Source: Ideonella livida
Lineage (GTDB): Bacteria; Pseudomonadota; Gammaproteobacteria; Burkholderiales; Burkholderiaceae_C
Direction: 5' to 3'
NCBI RefSeq assembly: GCF_010499455.1
Contig: NZ_JAAGOH010000019.1
Location: forward strand, 26,001-90,000
Length of the DNA: 64,000 nt
In this document: positions 10,096 to 18,064 of the stretch, one piece after another
Numbering within the stretch: the first letter of the stretch is position 1
How the letters are laid out: every line of letters starts with the position of its first letter
Position numbers and translations under genes: made by a program
The notes under the pieces: generated by a model
Seen by the model: only the letters and a program-made list of their open reading frames with translations
Database searches by the model: none
What the model was told of the DNA's origin: nothing

Positions 10096-10557
10096 TCAAC
10101 TGAATCCGTTCTGCCGCCAGGCCTCAAACACGGCCACCGCCACCGCATTGCTCAGGTTGAGGCTGCGCTGGCCGGCCCGCATGGGCAGCCGCAGCCACTG
10201 CGCCTGTGGATAAGTCTCGCGCAGTGCCGGTGGCAGGCCGGCGCTCTCGGCGCCGAACACCAGGGTGTCTCCCGGTTGCCAGGCGATGTCCACATGGCGG
10301 GCCGTGCCCCGGGTGGTGAACAGGAAGCAGCGTGCCGGATCGGGCTGCTCGGCCTGCAGGAAGGCGGCCCAGTCCGCATGGCGGCGCACGGGGGCGTACT
10401 CGTGGTAGTCCAGGCCGGCGCGGCGCAACAGCTTGTCGTCCATGGAAAAGCCCAGCGGCTCCACCAGATGCAGGCTGCAGCCGGTGTTGGCGGCCAGGCG
10501 GATGACGTTGCCCGTGTTGGGGGGGATCTCGGGATGGACCAGGACAATGCGGAACAT
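10096..10557 (-). CDS. trmL: tRNA (cytidine(34)-2'-O)-methyltransferase
   Basis: SPOUT methyltransferase that 2'-O-methylates the wobble base of the two leucine tRNAs carrying C or cmnm5U at position 34. The 153-residue length is exactly that of the family. Motifs are HPEIPPNTGNVIRLAANTG at the N-terminus (tRNA/SAM), FGAESAGLP, and the knot motif SLNLSNAVAVAVFE at the end. The ATG at 10557 is used; the longer reading frame upstream is not coding. Confidence 0.96.
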   Translation of the reverse strand: MFRIVLVHPEIPPNTGNVIRLAANTGCSLHLVEPLGFSMDDKLLRRAGLDYHEYAPVRRHADWAAFLQAEQPDPARCFLFTTRGTARHVDIAWQPGDTLVFGAESAGLPPALRETYPQAQWLRLPMRAGQRSLNLSNAVAVAVFEAWRQNGFS

Positions 10558-10595
10558 GCCGGCATTGTGGGCGCAAGCCGCGCCACCGCCGCGGC

Positions 10596-11342
10596 TCAGG
10601 GTGTGCGGGTCACCACCCACCAGCAGACGCCGGCCACACCGGCCTCGCGCAGCGCCTGGCTGGCCGCGCGCAGCGTGGCACCGGTGGTCAGCACGTCGTC
10701 CACCAGGGCGACCTGCCGGCCGGCCAGCAGGTCGCGGCAGCCCGGGGCGGGCATGAAGGCACCCTGCAGGTTGGCCAGCCGCGCCTGGCGTCCGTCCTGT
10801 CCGGTCTGGGCGTCGGTGTCGCGCCATCGCAGCAACAGGTCGGGCCTGGCGGTCAGCCCCAGGGGGCCCGCCAGCCGCCGGGCCACCTCCCAGGCCTGGT
10901 TGTAGCCGCGGACCTGCAGCCGCCGCGGCGCCAGCGGCACCGGCACCACCCAGTCCACGGGCGCCCGGGCCACCGGCAGTCGGTCCAGGGCCTGGGCCAG
11001 CAGCGGTGCCAGCCACGCCGCCAGTTCGGGCTGTTGCTGAAACTTCAGGCGGCTGACCAGACCGTCCCAGGGCAGGCCGTAGTCCGCCCCCACCACCACC
11101 TGGGTGGCGCGCGCCGAGGCGGGCGGACAGTCGTGGCAGGCATTGCACCAGACGTGGCGGGGCATGCCGCAGCCCAGGCAACGCGGCTGCGGCGCGGCAA
11201 AGCGCGCCAGGCACAAGGTGCAGCGGTGGCCCCGGGTCCACAGCCCGCAGGCCGGACAGCGGGCGGGCAGGGCCTGCCAAGCGCGGTGCACCGCCGGCAG
11301 CAAGGCCTGTCTCAGGCCCCGGCCCGGGCTGGGGGAGGACAT
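10596..11342 (-). CDS. comF: ComF family phosphoribosyltransferase-like protein
   Basis: ComF proteins are needed for DNA uptake in naturally competent bacteria. Here an N-terminal zinc-ribbon with paired cysteines (CPAC, CTLC, CLGC, CNAC) is followed by a type I phosphoribosyltransferase domain with VPVPLAPRRLQVRGYNQA and the PRPP loop VALVDDVLTTGAT. The length is about 248 residues. The start could also be the ATG at 11369; I chose 11342 because it leaves room for a promoter in front of the divergent methyltransferase gene. A TfoX-C-domain gene at 36312 is the only other competence-related gene I see. Confidence 0.88.
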   Translation of the reverse strand: MSSPSPGRGLRQALLPAVHRAWQALPARCPACGLWTRGHRCTLCLARFAAPQPRCLGCGMPRHVWCNACHDCPPASARATQVVVGADYGLPWDGLVSRLKFQQQPELAAWLAPLLAQALDRLPVARAPVDWVVPVPLAPRRLQVRGYNQAWEVARRLAGPLGLTARPDLLLRWRDTDAQTGQDGRQARLANLQGAFMPAPGCRDLLAGRQVALVDDVLTTGATLRAASQALREAGVAGVCWWVVTRTP

Positions 11343-11389
11343 GGGCGGGGCCGGGCAAGGCTCAGGCATGGCTCAATATACTGCCCGAC

Positions 11390-12358
11390 ATGTCTGTGCT
11401 GCCGCCGTCCACCGCCGTCTACCTGCCGTCTGCCGAGGGGGGGGAGGCCGCGTCCGGCCGCTCGCGTGGGCTGGATTTGCGGGCCAGCCGGCGGGCTTTG
11501 CGTCGTCGGCTGCAGGCCCCCCAGTCGCCCTGGCTGGACCAGGAGGTCTCGCGTCGCATGGCCGAGCGACTGGGGGTCATCCGCCAGCCGCCGGCCCGGG
11601 TGCTGGACTGGTCCTGTGCACCCGCCTCGCCCGATCCCGCCCTGCGCGCAGCCCTTCAGCCGGTGCAATGGGGCCAGGTGTGGCCCGCCGGTGGCGACTT
11701 GCCGGCGCCGCTGGCCGCGCCGTGGTGGCGCCAGGCCTGGCGCCAGGTCCGTGGTGCGGGTCAGGCGGCGGTGCCGGTGCCGCAGGACGAGGTGGCCCGG
11801 GGGGGCTGGGATCTGGTCTGGTCGGTCATGGCGCTGCCACTGGTCGATGACCCGGTGGCCCTGCTGCGCCAGTGGCACCGTGCATTGGTGCCGGGGGGCT
11901 TCCTGATGTTCGCCACCCTGGGGCCGGGCAGTCTGGCCAGCCTCCGGGGGCTCTACCAGCGCCTGGGTTGGGGCCCGGCCATGGCGCCGTTGGTGGACAT
12001 GCACGACCTGGGGGACATGCTGGTGGAGGCGGGTTTTGCCGACCCGGTGATGGACCAGGAGACGCTCACCCTGACCTTCTCCCGTCCCCAGGACCTGATG
12101 GCCGAGCTGCGTGGCCTGGGGGCCAACCTCGACCCGGGCCGCCATGCCGGCCTGCGCACGCCCCGCTGGCTGGACCGTTGGCAGCAGGCCCTGCTGGCCT
12201 TGGGGTCGGTGGCGCCGCAGGGGCGGATTCCGCTGGAGCTGGAGCTGGTTTACGGTCATGCCTTCCGTGGGCCGGACCGCGGACCGGCGGTGAGCGCCGA
12301 AGCCCGCATCGGGCTGGAGGACATGACCGCCATGCTGCGCCGACGGCCCCCGGGCTGA
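11390..12358 (+). CDS. BioC-like methyltransferase domain protein with degenerate SAM motif
   Basis: Resembles malonyl-ACP O-methyltransferase BioC: an N-terminal basic helix, a strand VLDWSC where motif I belongs, GGWDLVWSVMALPLVDDP (motif IV-like), LVPGGFLMFATLGPGSL (motif VI) and a C-terminal METF-like half, LVDMHDLGDMLVEAGFADPVMD. The glycine-rich SAM loop of motif I is replaced by APASPDPAL, so SAM binding is questionable. Its last 103 bp overlap the 3' end of heme A synthase on the other strand. It is divergent from comF by 47 bp. It may not be a functional biotin-pathway enzyme, and no other bio gene is present. Confidence 0.72.
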   Translation: MSVLPPSTAVYLPSAEGGEAASGRSRGLDLRASRRALRRRLQAPQSPWLDQEVSRRMAERLGVIRQPPARVLDWSCAPASPDPALRAALQPVQWGQVWPAGGDLPAPLAAPWWRQAWRQVRGAGQAAVPVPQDEVARGGWDLVWSVMALPLVDDPVALLRQWHRALVPGGFLMFATLGPGSLASLRGLYQRLGWGPAMAPLVDMHDLGDMLVEAGFADPVMDQETLTLTFSRPQDLMAELRGLGANLDPGRHAGLRTPRWLDRWQQALLALGSVAPQGRIPLELELVYGHAFRGPDRGPAVSAEARIGLEDMTAMLRRRPPG

Positions 12359-13464
12359 GGTGCGCCCGGCGCTGGCGCATGCCGCGCCCAGGCTTCGCCT
12401 GCCAGCAGCGCCACCAGCAGGGTGAAAAGCAGGGCTGCGCCCACGGAGTGCACCAGCGCCGCGGCCAGCGGCCAGCTCAGCACCACGTTGGACACTCCCG
12501 TGACCAGTTGCAACGCCAGCAGCCCGGCCAGTGCCTGGCCCCAACGCCGCTCCACCGGCTGGCGCCACAGCCGCCACGCCAGCACACCCAGGCAGCCCAG
12601 CACCAGCATCGCAAACAGCCGGTGGGTCCAGTGGATGGCCACCAGTGCCTCAAAGGCCAGCAGCCCGCCGTCCTGGGCATGGCCCAGCGGGCGCAGCGGC
12701 GAGAAGCCTTGTGACCACGCCATCGACGGCCAGAAACTGCCGTTGCAGGCCGGAAATCCCTGGCAGGCCAGCACAGCATAGTTGGTGCTGACCCAGCCAC
12801 CCAGCGCCACCTGCACCGTCAGCAGGCCCAGGCCTACCCCGGCCAGGCGGCGCCAGGTCTGGGGGTGCATCGCCGGTGGGGGGGCCAGCGCCTGACGGTA
12901 GGACATGTGCTGCAGCGCCAGCAGGCCCAGCAGCACCAGGGCGCCCAGCAGGTGCAAGGTGACGATGGCGGGGTAGAGCTTGAGGGTCACCGTGTACTTG
13001 CCGAACAGGCCCTGCACAACCACCCAGACCAGCGTGAGCGCGGCCCAGCCGGGGGAATGGGGCAGGGCGCGGCGGTGCCGCCAGGCCGCCACCGCCCCGA
13101 TGAGGATCAGCAGCCCCACGGCCATGGCCAGGTAGCGGTGAACCATCTCGATCCAGGCCTTGGCCCAGGTCACCGGTCCGTCGGGCTGCGCAGCCTCGGC
13201 CTGCGCAATATGGGCCTGGGCCCCCACCGGGCTGGCCAGACCGTAGCAGCCTGGCCAGTCCGGGCAGCCCAAGCCGGAATCGCTCAGCCGGGTGAAGACG
13301 CCGAAGGCGAGCAGGTCCAGGGTCAGGAACAGGGTCAGGGCGGTCAGGGCCGCCAGCCGGCGTGCCGGCGGCTGGCCCCGCTGGCTCAACAGCCACCAGG
13401 TCAGCGGCACGGCGGCCAGCAGGCCGCCGACCAGGGCCAGTCGGATCAAGGCATCCACGTTCAC
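12256..13464 (-). CDS. ctaA: Heme A synthase
   Basis: COX15/CtaA family inner-membrane monooxygenase that oxidises the C8 methyl of heme O to make heme A for aa3 oxidases. There are eight predicted membrane helices with conserved histidines (EMVHRYLAM, TLHLLGALV, IHWTHRLFAM, LVHSVGAAL) and the extracytoplasmic Cys-bearing loops GLGCPDWPGCYG and LACQGFPACNG. The GTG at 13464 has GGAG about 10 nt upstream and starts the first membrane helix within 10 residues. The long hydrophilic C-terminal tail (about 40 residues) is encoded in the part that overlaps the convergent methyltransferase gene. It works with ctaB at 21086. Confidence 0.94.
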   Translation of the reverse strand: MNVDALIRLALVGGLLAAVPLTWWLLSQRGQPPARRLAALTALTLFLTLDLLAFGVFTRLSDSGLGCPDWPGCYGLASPVGAQAHIAQAEAAQPDGPVTWAKAWIEMVHRYLAMAVGLLILIGAVAAWRHRRALPHSPGWAALTLVWVVVQGLFGKYTVTLKLYPAIVTLHLLGALVLLGLLALQHMSYRQALAPPPAMHPQTWRRLAGVGLGLLTVQVALGGWVSTNYAVLACQGFPACNGSFWPSMAWSQGFSPLRPLGHAQDGGLLAFEALVAIHWTHRLFAMLVLGCLGVLAWRLWRQPVERRWGQALAGLLALQLVTGVSNVVLSWPLAAALVHSVGAALLFTLLVALLAGEAWARHAPAPGAPQPGGRRRSMAVMSSSPMRASALTAGPRSGPRKA

Positions 13465-13808
13465 GGGCGGCGGGCTCCGGGGTAGGGGCAGGACAGGGCG
13501 CAGGCTCTCAGGCTCATCCTCTGGGCCGCGTCCTGCGGGGCTGACCCGGGGGCAGGGCGCACCTGCGTGATCCGATTGTGCGGCCGCGCAGACGTGCATT
13601 CCTGCACGGCGCCATCAGGGCAAATGCTGACGGCGTGCGTTTGTCATCTGTCAAGCCAGCGGCTAGCATGATCCAAACAAAGGGGCGGCCTCGCTTGACA
13701 CTTCGCATGCTTGTCAGGGGCGAGCCAGAACCCCCATCCACCCACCCAGCCGCCCATGGCGCCGCACACAGCCGGCGACGCGGCGTGGCCTGAGCCACAG
13801 GAGACAGC
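13465..13808. promoter_or_regulatory. 344-bp divergent control region between ctaA and the oxidase operon
   Basis: There is no convincing gene here. A TTGACA hexamer (13695-13700) could be a -35 box for the oxidase operon, but I see no good -10. TGTCA occurs at 13642, 13649 and 13712, and TGACA at 13696. The last two form an inverted repeat with an 11-bp spacer, so a regulator may bind here. The ribosome binding site AGGAGA directly precedes the coxC ATG. Confidence 0.35.
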
Positions 13809-14609
13809 ATGTCGCATGACGCCAGCGCGGCCCACGGCCACCCTCACGGCCATTCCCATGGTCATGAGCACGACCCTGGCCACCACGGCGGGCACTGGGA
13901 ATGGAGCGCGTATCCCTTCCTGGCCAGCATGGGCATCCTGGCCTTGGCCCTGGCCTTCAGCTTCCAGTTCGTGTACCACAGCGGTCTGTGGGCGGCCGTC
14001 ACCCTGGGGGTGGGCGTGGTGCTGGTGCTGGCCGGGGTGGTGGGCTGGACGTCCGAGGCCATGGGTGCCGGCGAAGGCCTGTCCTACGGCGCCATGGGCT
14101 GGTTCATCCTGGCCGAGGCGATGATCTTCGTCTCCTTCTTCGCCAACTACTGGTTCAACCGCCTCAATGCGCCCTTTTGGCCCCCCGAGGGCACGCCCCA
14201 CATCGACACGATGCTCCCGCTGGTCATGACCGCGGTGCTCGTGGCGTCCTCCTTCACCATCCACCACGCTGAGTCGCAGATGCACCATGGCCGCCTGGCC
14301 AGCGCGCGCACCTGGATCCTGCTGACCGTGGTGCTGGGGGCGATCTTCCTGGGCATGTCCATGTGGGAGTGGAGCCACCTGATGCACGGGGGCTTCAAGC
14401 CTGGCACCAACCTGTTCAGCACCAGCTTCTTTGCGATCACCGGTTTCCACGGTGGTCACGTGATCGTGGGCCTGTCCATCTTCTTGGCCGGGGTGCCCAG
14501 CCTGATGCGCGGCCAGCCCAACCTGGGCTTCTGGCGGTCGGCGGGGCTGTACTGGCACTTCGTGGACATCATCTGGTTCTTCGTGGTCTCCCAGATCTAT
14601 TTCTGGTGA
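13809..14609 (+). CDS. coxC: Cytochrome c oxidase subunit III with histidine-rich N-terminus
   Basis: Membrane subunit III of a heme-copper oxidase, 266 residues with about seven helices. Family motifs include MGWFILAEAMIFVSFFANYW, TSFFAITGFHGGHVIVG and GLYWHFVDIIWFFVV. The first 29 residues contain eleven histidines in HGHPHGHSHGHEH-like order, suggesting a metal-binding extension on the cytoplasmic or periplasmic face. It starts an operon coxC-sco-coxB-coxA, with subunit III first, unlike the usual coxB-coxA-ctaG-coxC order. Confidence 0.93.
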   Translation: MSHDASAAHGHPHGHSHGHEHDPGHHGGHWEWSAYPFLASMGILALALAFSFQFVYHSGLWAAVTLGVGVVLVLAGVVGWTSEAMGAGEGLSYGAMGWFILAEAMIFVSFFANYWFNRLNAPFWPPEGTPHIDTMLPLVMTAVLVASSFTIHHAESQMHHGRLASARTWILLTVVLGAIFLGMSMWEWSHLMHGGFKPGTNLFSTSFFAITGFHGGHVIVGLSIFLAGVPSLMRGQPNLGFWRSAGLYWHFVDIIWFFVVSQIYFW

Positions 14610-14649
14610 TCTGACGCCGGCCGGCCGTCTTCGGACTGGGTGCAGGACC

Positions 14650-15564
14650 ATGAACGCTTCCCGGCATGCCCGTGCTCGGTGCGAACGCCGCAGGGCCGCC
14701 ACGCCGTCGGTGGGGTGGCGCGCGCACGCGTGGTGGCTGGCCGGTCTGCTGGCCCTGGTGTTGGGCGGGGCCCGGGCGGGGGCCTTGCCGCCTGGTGAGG
14801 GGCACACCCAGTTCGACCCGGCGATCATGAAGATCGATGAGGCCCGCCACCTGGGGCAGGCCCTGCAGCGCGACACCGTGCTGCTGGACGAGGCGGGCAG
14901 GCCGTTCACCCCGGGGCAGCTGTTGGGCCAGCCGGTGGTGCTGGTGCTGTCCTACTACGGCTGCGACGGCACCTGTCCGGTGGTCAACCGCAACCTGGCC
15001 CAGGTGCTGGCGGGGGTGGACCGCTTCCGCGCGGGGCGCGACTTCCAGGTGCTCACCGTGTCCTTTGACGATCGGGACGACCCCGCGTTGGCCGGCCGCT
15101 TCCGCCAGGCCCTGACGGCCGAGGTGCCGGGGGCCGGGGCCGGCTGGCGCTTTGCCGTGCTGGGCGACCGCTCGCCCGAGGCGGTGCGCGCCTTCGCCGC
15201 CCAGGTCGGTTTCAACTTCTTCTGGTCGCGTACCGACCGCATGTTCGTCCACCCCAACGTGCTGGTCTTCCTCACGCCCGAGGGGCGTGTGGCCCGCTAC
15301 CTCTACGGCACCCGCCTGGAGGCCCGCACCGTGGAGCTGGCGCTCATCGATGCCGACTGGGGGCGCATCAGCAACAGCGCTGACGCCTTCTTTGACATGG
15401 TCACCGGCGCCTGCTTCAGCTACAGCTACGCCGACGGCCGCTACCAGCCCAACTACGCGCTGCTGGCCGGCGTGGGCTCCCTTCTCCTCGGCCTGGGCCT
15501 GATGGCCACAGGCGCGATCGTCTACCGCAGAAAACTAGCCCGGAGAACCGTGCATGCCCACTGA
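14650..15564 (+). CDS. SCO1/SenC-family copper chaperone with C-terminal membrane helix
   Basis: Thioredoxin-fold protein that delivers copper to the CuA site of subunit II. A signal/anchor helix lies at about residues 25-44, followed by LSYYGCDGTCP with the CxxxC copper motif and FFWSRTDRMFVHPNVLVFLTP with the third ligand His. Unlike most SCO proteins it has a second membrane helix at about residues 272-292 and a basic tail. At 304 residues it is well above the usual ~200. Its end overlaps the coxB start by 11 nt, so it is likely the dedicated metallochaperone for this oxidase. Confidence 0.88.
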   Translation: MNASRHARARCERRRAATPSVGWRAHAWWLAGLLALVLGGARAGALPPGEGHTQFDPAIMKIDEARHLGQALQRDTVLLDEAGRPFTPGQLLGQPVVLVLSYYGCDGTCPVVNRNLAQVLAGVDRFRAGRDFQVLTVSFDDRDDPALAGRFRQALTAEVPGAGAGWRFAVLGDRSPEAVRAFAAQVGFNFFWSRTDRMFVHPNVLVFLTPEGRVARYLYGTRLEARTVELALIDADWGRISNSADAFFDMVTGACFSYSYADGRYQPNYALLAGVGSLLLGLGLMATGAIVYRRKLARRTVHAH

Positions 15565-16387
15565 CACCTTGGACCCCCACAACCGGCCTCGCCGCGGGCC
15601 GCAGGCCGCCGGGAGGATCCTGCGCGGGATCGGACTGGCCTTGGGCACTGCATGCCTGAGCGGTATGGCGATGGCCTATGAGGCGGCCACCGCCCCTGCG
15701 GGCCGCATCAACGACCCGGCTGCCGGCTACGACCGGCTCTGGCACGAGGTGCTGGTGGACATCACCATCATTGGTGTGCTGTTCGCCGTGGTCATGGCCT
15801 GGTTCCTGTTCCGCTACCGCCAGAAAAAGCCTGGCGAGGTGGGCACCGCCCCGCCCCTGTCGGTGGCCTCCGCCGTGGGCTGGGCGGTGATTCCCATCTT
15901 CCTGTTCCTGGCCGACGACCTGTACCTGGCCGCCAACGGCTGGAAGCTCTGGAACGACTACCGCGAGGTCCCGGCCGACCGGCTGGAGGTCAAGCTGGAG
16001 TCGGGCATGTACAGCTGGGACTACACCTATCCCAACGGGGTCCAGGCGCAGAACGTGCTGCGGGTGCCGGCGGGCAAGCCGGTGATGCTGCGCATGACCA
16101 GCCGCGACACCCTGCACAGCCACTACATCCCCGACTTCCGGGTCAAGGAGGACTCGATGCCGGGGCGGGTGACCTACCTCTGGTTCTACCCCCAAAAGCC
16201 CGGCGAGCACATCGTCACCTGCGCCGAGTACTGCGGCGTGATGCACGGCTACATGGCCGGCAAGGTGGTGGTGCTGCCTGAAGCCGAATTCAAGGCCTGG
16301 CTGGAGGCCGAGGCCGCCCAGCAGGGCGCCAAGGCCGCCGCTGCCGGCACCGCGACCCCCGCGGCCACGGCCGCCAAGCCGGCCTGA
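15554..16387 (+). CDS. coxB: Cytochrome c oxidase subunit II
   Basis: Carries the CuA electron-entry site. Two membrane helices follow an N-terminal signal (near residues 60-85 and 95-120), then a cupredoxin domain with SGMYSWDYTYP, TLHSHYIPDFRVKEDSMPG and the complete CuA loop CAEYCGVMHGYM. The 277-residue protein ends in a short Ala-rich tail and has no C-terminal cytochrome c domain, so this is an aa3-type rather than a caa3-type arrangement. Confidence 0.95.
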   Translation: MPTDTLDPHNRPRRGPQAAGRILRGIGLALGTACLSGMAMAYEAATAPAGRINDPAAGYDRLWHEVLVDITIIGVLFAVVMAWFLFRYRQKKPGEVGTAPPLSVASAVGWAVIPIFLFLADDLYLAANGWKLWNDYREVPADRLEVKLESGMYSWDYTYPNGVQAQNVLRVPAGKPVMLRMTSRDTLHSHYIPDFRVKEDSMPGRVTYLWFYPQKPGEHIVTCAEYCGVMHGYMAGKVVVLPEAEFKAWLEAEAAQQGAKAAAAGTATPAATAAKPA

Positions 16388-16403
16388 AGAGGAGACCAAG
16401 ACC

Positions 16404-17975
16404 GTGAATCTCAAGGAATGGCTGTTCACCACCGACCACAAGCGGGTCGGCATCCTCTACCTCATCGGCTCCATCGCCGCCTTTGCCGTGGCCGGCCTCG
16501 CCGCCATGCTGATGCGGCTGGAGCTCTCGCAGCTGGGCCCGACGCTCACCGACAACCCCACCCGCTACAACGTCTGGCTCTACACCCACGGCGCAGTGAT
16601 GATCCTGGGCTTCCAGATCCCGGCGCTCACCGGCTTCTTCGCCAACTACTGCATCCCGCTGATGATCGGCGCCAAGGATGTGGCCTTCCCGCGGGTCAAC
16701 GCCTTGTCGGTGTGGCTGTTCTACGTGGGCCTCATCCTGGCGCTGCTGACCTTCGTGGTGCCCGATCCGCCCGATGTCATGTGGACCGGCTACCCGCCGT
16801 ACTCCACCATCACCACCGGCAACACGGCGCTCTACACCTTCACGGTGCTGATCCTGGGCTTTGCCTCCATCATCGGCGGGGTCAACTTCCTCACCACCGT
16901 GGCCTACATGCGCGCCCCGGGGCTCAAGTGGAGCAACCTCAACGTCTTCGTGTGGTGCACCCTGGGCGCCTTCGTGCTGCAGCTGATCTTTGTGCCGGTG
17001 CTGGGCACGGCCGTCACCCTGCTGAGCTTTGACAAGTACCTGGGCACGCACTTCTTCGACCCCGCCGCCGGCGGCGACGTGCTGACTTACCAGAACCTGT
17101 TCTGGTTCTACTCCCACCCCGCGGTGTACGTGATCTTCATGCCCTTCATCGGCGTGGTCTTCGAGATCGTGGCCACCTTTGCCCGCAACCGGGTGTTCAA
17201 CCTCAAGGCCGCGCTGTGGGGCGGCATCGGGGGCATCGTCATCCTCTCGGGCGTGGTGTGGGTGCATCACCTCTACGTCTCGGGCATGGCCGACTGGATC
17301 CGCATCGGCCAGATGATCACCACCCTCATGATCTCGGTGCCGGTGGGCCTGTTGGTCATCAGCCTGGCGGGCACGCTCTACAAGGGCTCGATCACTTTCG
17401 AGACCCCCATGCTCTACGCCCTGGGCGTGCTGTTCCTGTTCCTCATCGGCGGCCTGACCGGCATCCCGCTGGCCCTGACCTCGCTGACCCTGCACCTGTC
17501 GGACACCTATTACGTCGTGGGTCACTTCCACTATGTGATGGCCGTGGCCGGCACCTTCGCCATCTTTGGCGGCGTGTACTACTGGTTCCCCAAGATGACG
17601 GGCCGCATGTACAACGAGTTCTGGGGCAAGGTGGGGTTCTGGCTCACCTTCGTCGGTGTCAACCTGGTCTTCTGGATCATGATGACCGTGGGTGTCAAGG
17701 GCATGCCGCGGCGCTACTACGACTACCAGCACTTTCCCCAGTTCGAGAGCGCGCACCAGTGGATGACCGTGGGCGCGGCCATCCTCGGCGTGGGCTTCGC
17801 CATCGCGGTGCTCAACTGGATCATCGGCGCCATGAAGGGCCCGCTGGCCGGCGACAACCCCTGGGGCTCCAAGTCGCTGGAATGGACCACCGTCTCGCCG
17901 CCGCCACATGGCAACTGGCCCCACCCGCCCAGTGTGGACCACGACTGGACGCCCTACGACTACGCCAAGCGCTGA
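16404..17975 (+). CDS. coxA: Cytochrome c oxidase subunit I, A2 type
   Basis: Catalytic proton-pumping subunit, 523 residues, 12 helices. Heme and copper ligands are present: His in YTHGAVM, His238 of the helix VI motif, HH in VWVHHLYV and the pair in VGHFHYV. The helix VI motif reads YSHPAV (residues 236-241) followed by the cross-linking Tyr242. It lacks the Glu of the XGHPEV form and so belongs to the A2 subfamily of heme-copper oxidases. It starts 16 nt after coxB with a GAGGAGA Shine-Dalgarno, and a GC-rich hairpin follows the stop. Confidence 0.96.
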   Translation: MNLKEWLFTTDHKRVGILYLIGSIAAFAVAGLAAMLMRLELSQLGPTLTDNPTRYNVWLYTHGAVMILGFQIPALTGFFANYCIPLMIGAKDVAFPRVNALSVWLFYVGLILALLTFVVPDPPDVMWTGYPPYSTITTGNTALYTFTVLILGFASIIGGVNFLTTVAYMRAPGLKWSNLNVFVWCTLGAFVLQLIFVPVLGTAVTLLSFDKYLGTHFFDPAAGGDVLTYQNLFWFYSHPAVYVIFMPFIGVVFEIVATFARNRVFNLKAALWGGIGGIVILSGVVWVHHLYVSGMADWIRIGQMITTLMISVPVGLLVISLAGTLYKGSITFETPMLYALGVLFLFLIGGLTGIPLALTSLTLHLSDTYYVVGHFHYVMAVAGTFAIFGGVYYWFPKMTGRMYNEFWGKVGFWLTFVGVNLVFWIMMTVGVKGMPRRYYDYQHFPQFESAHQWMTVGAAILGVGFAIAVLNWIIGAMKGPLAGDNPWGSKSLEWTTVSPPPHGNWPHPPSVDHDWTPYDYAKR

Positions 17976-17994
17976 ACGACGCCACCCGCGCGTG

Positions 17995-18019
17995 GCCGGC
18001 GCGGCACGTCCGCGCCGGC
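17995..18019 (+). terminator. GC-rich hairpin after coxA
   Basis: Perfect 10-bp arms (17995-18004 and 18010-18019) with a 5-nt loop, 19 nt after the coxA stop. There is no T-run, so it is not a classic intrinsic terminator. It could end or stabilise the coxCBA message before the next SCO gene. Confidence 0.45.
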
Positions 18020-18064
18020 GAGATGGCGCCGCCCGTCTGACGCCCGCCATCCTCCTTCCGCACT

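Noticed and set aside
15554..17975. caa3 oxidase
   Set aside because: A2-type subunit I often goes with a cytochrome c domain fused to subunit II, but subunit II here ends in an Ala-rich tail with no CxxCH.
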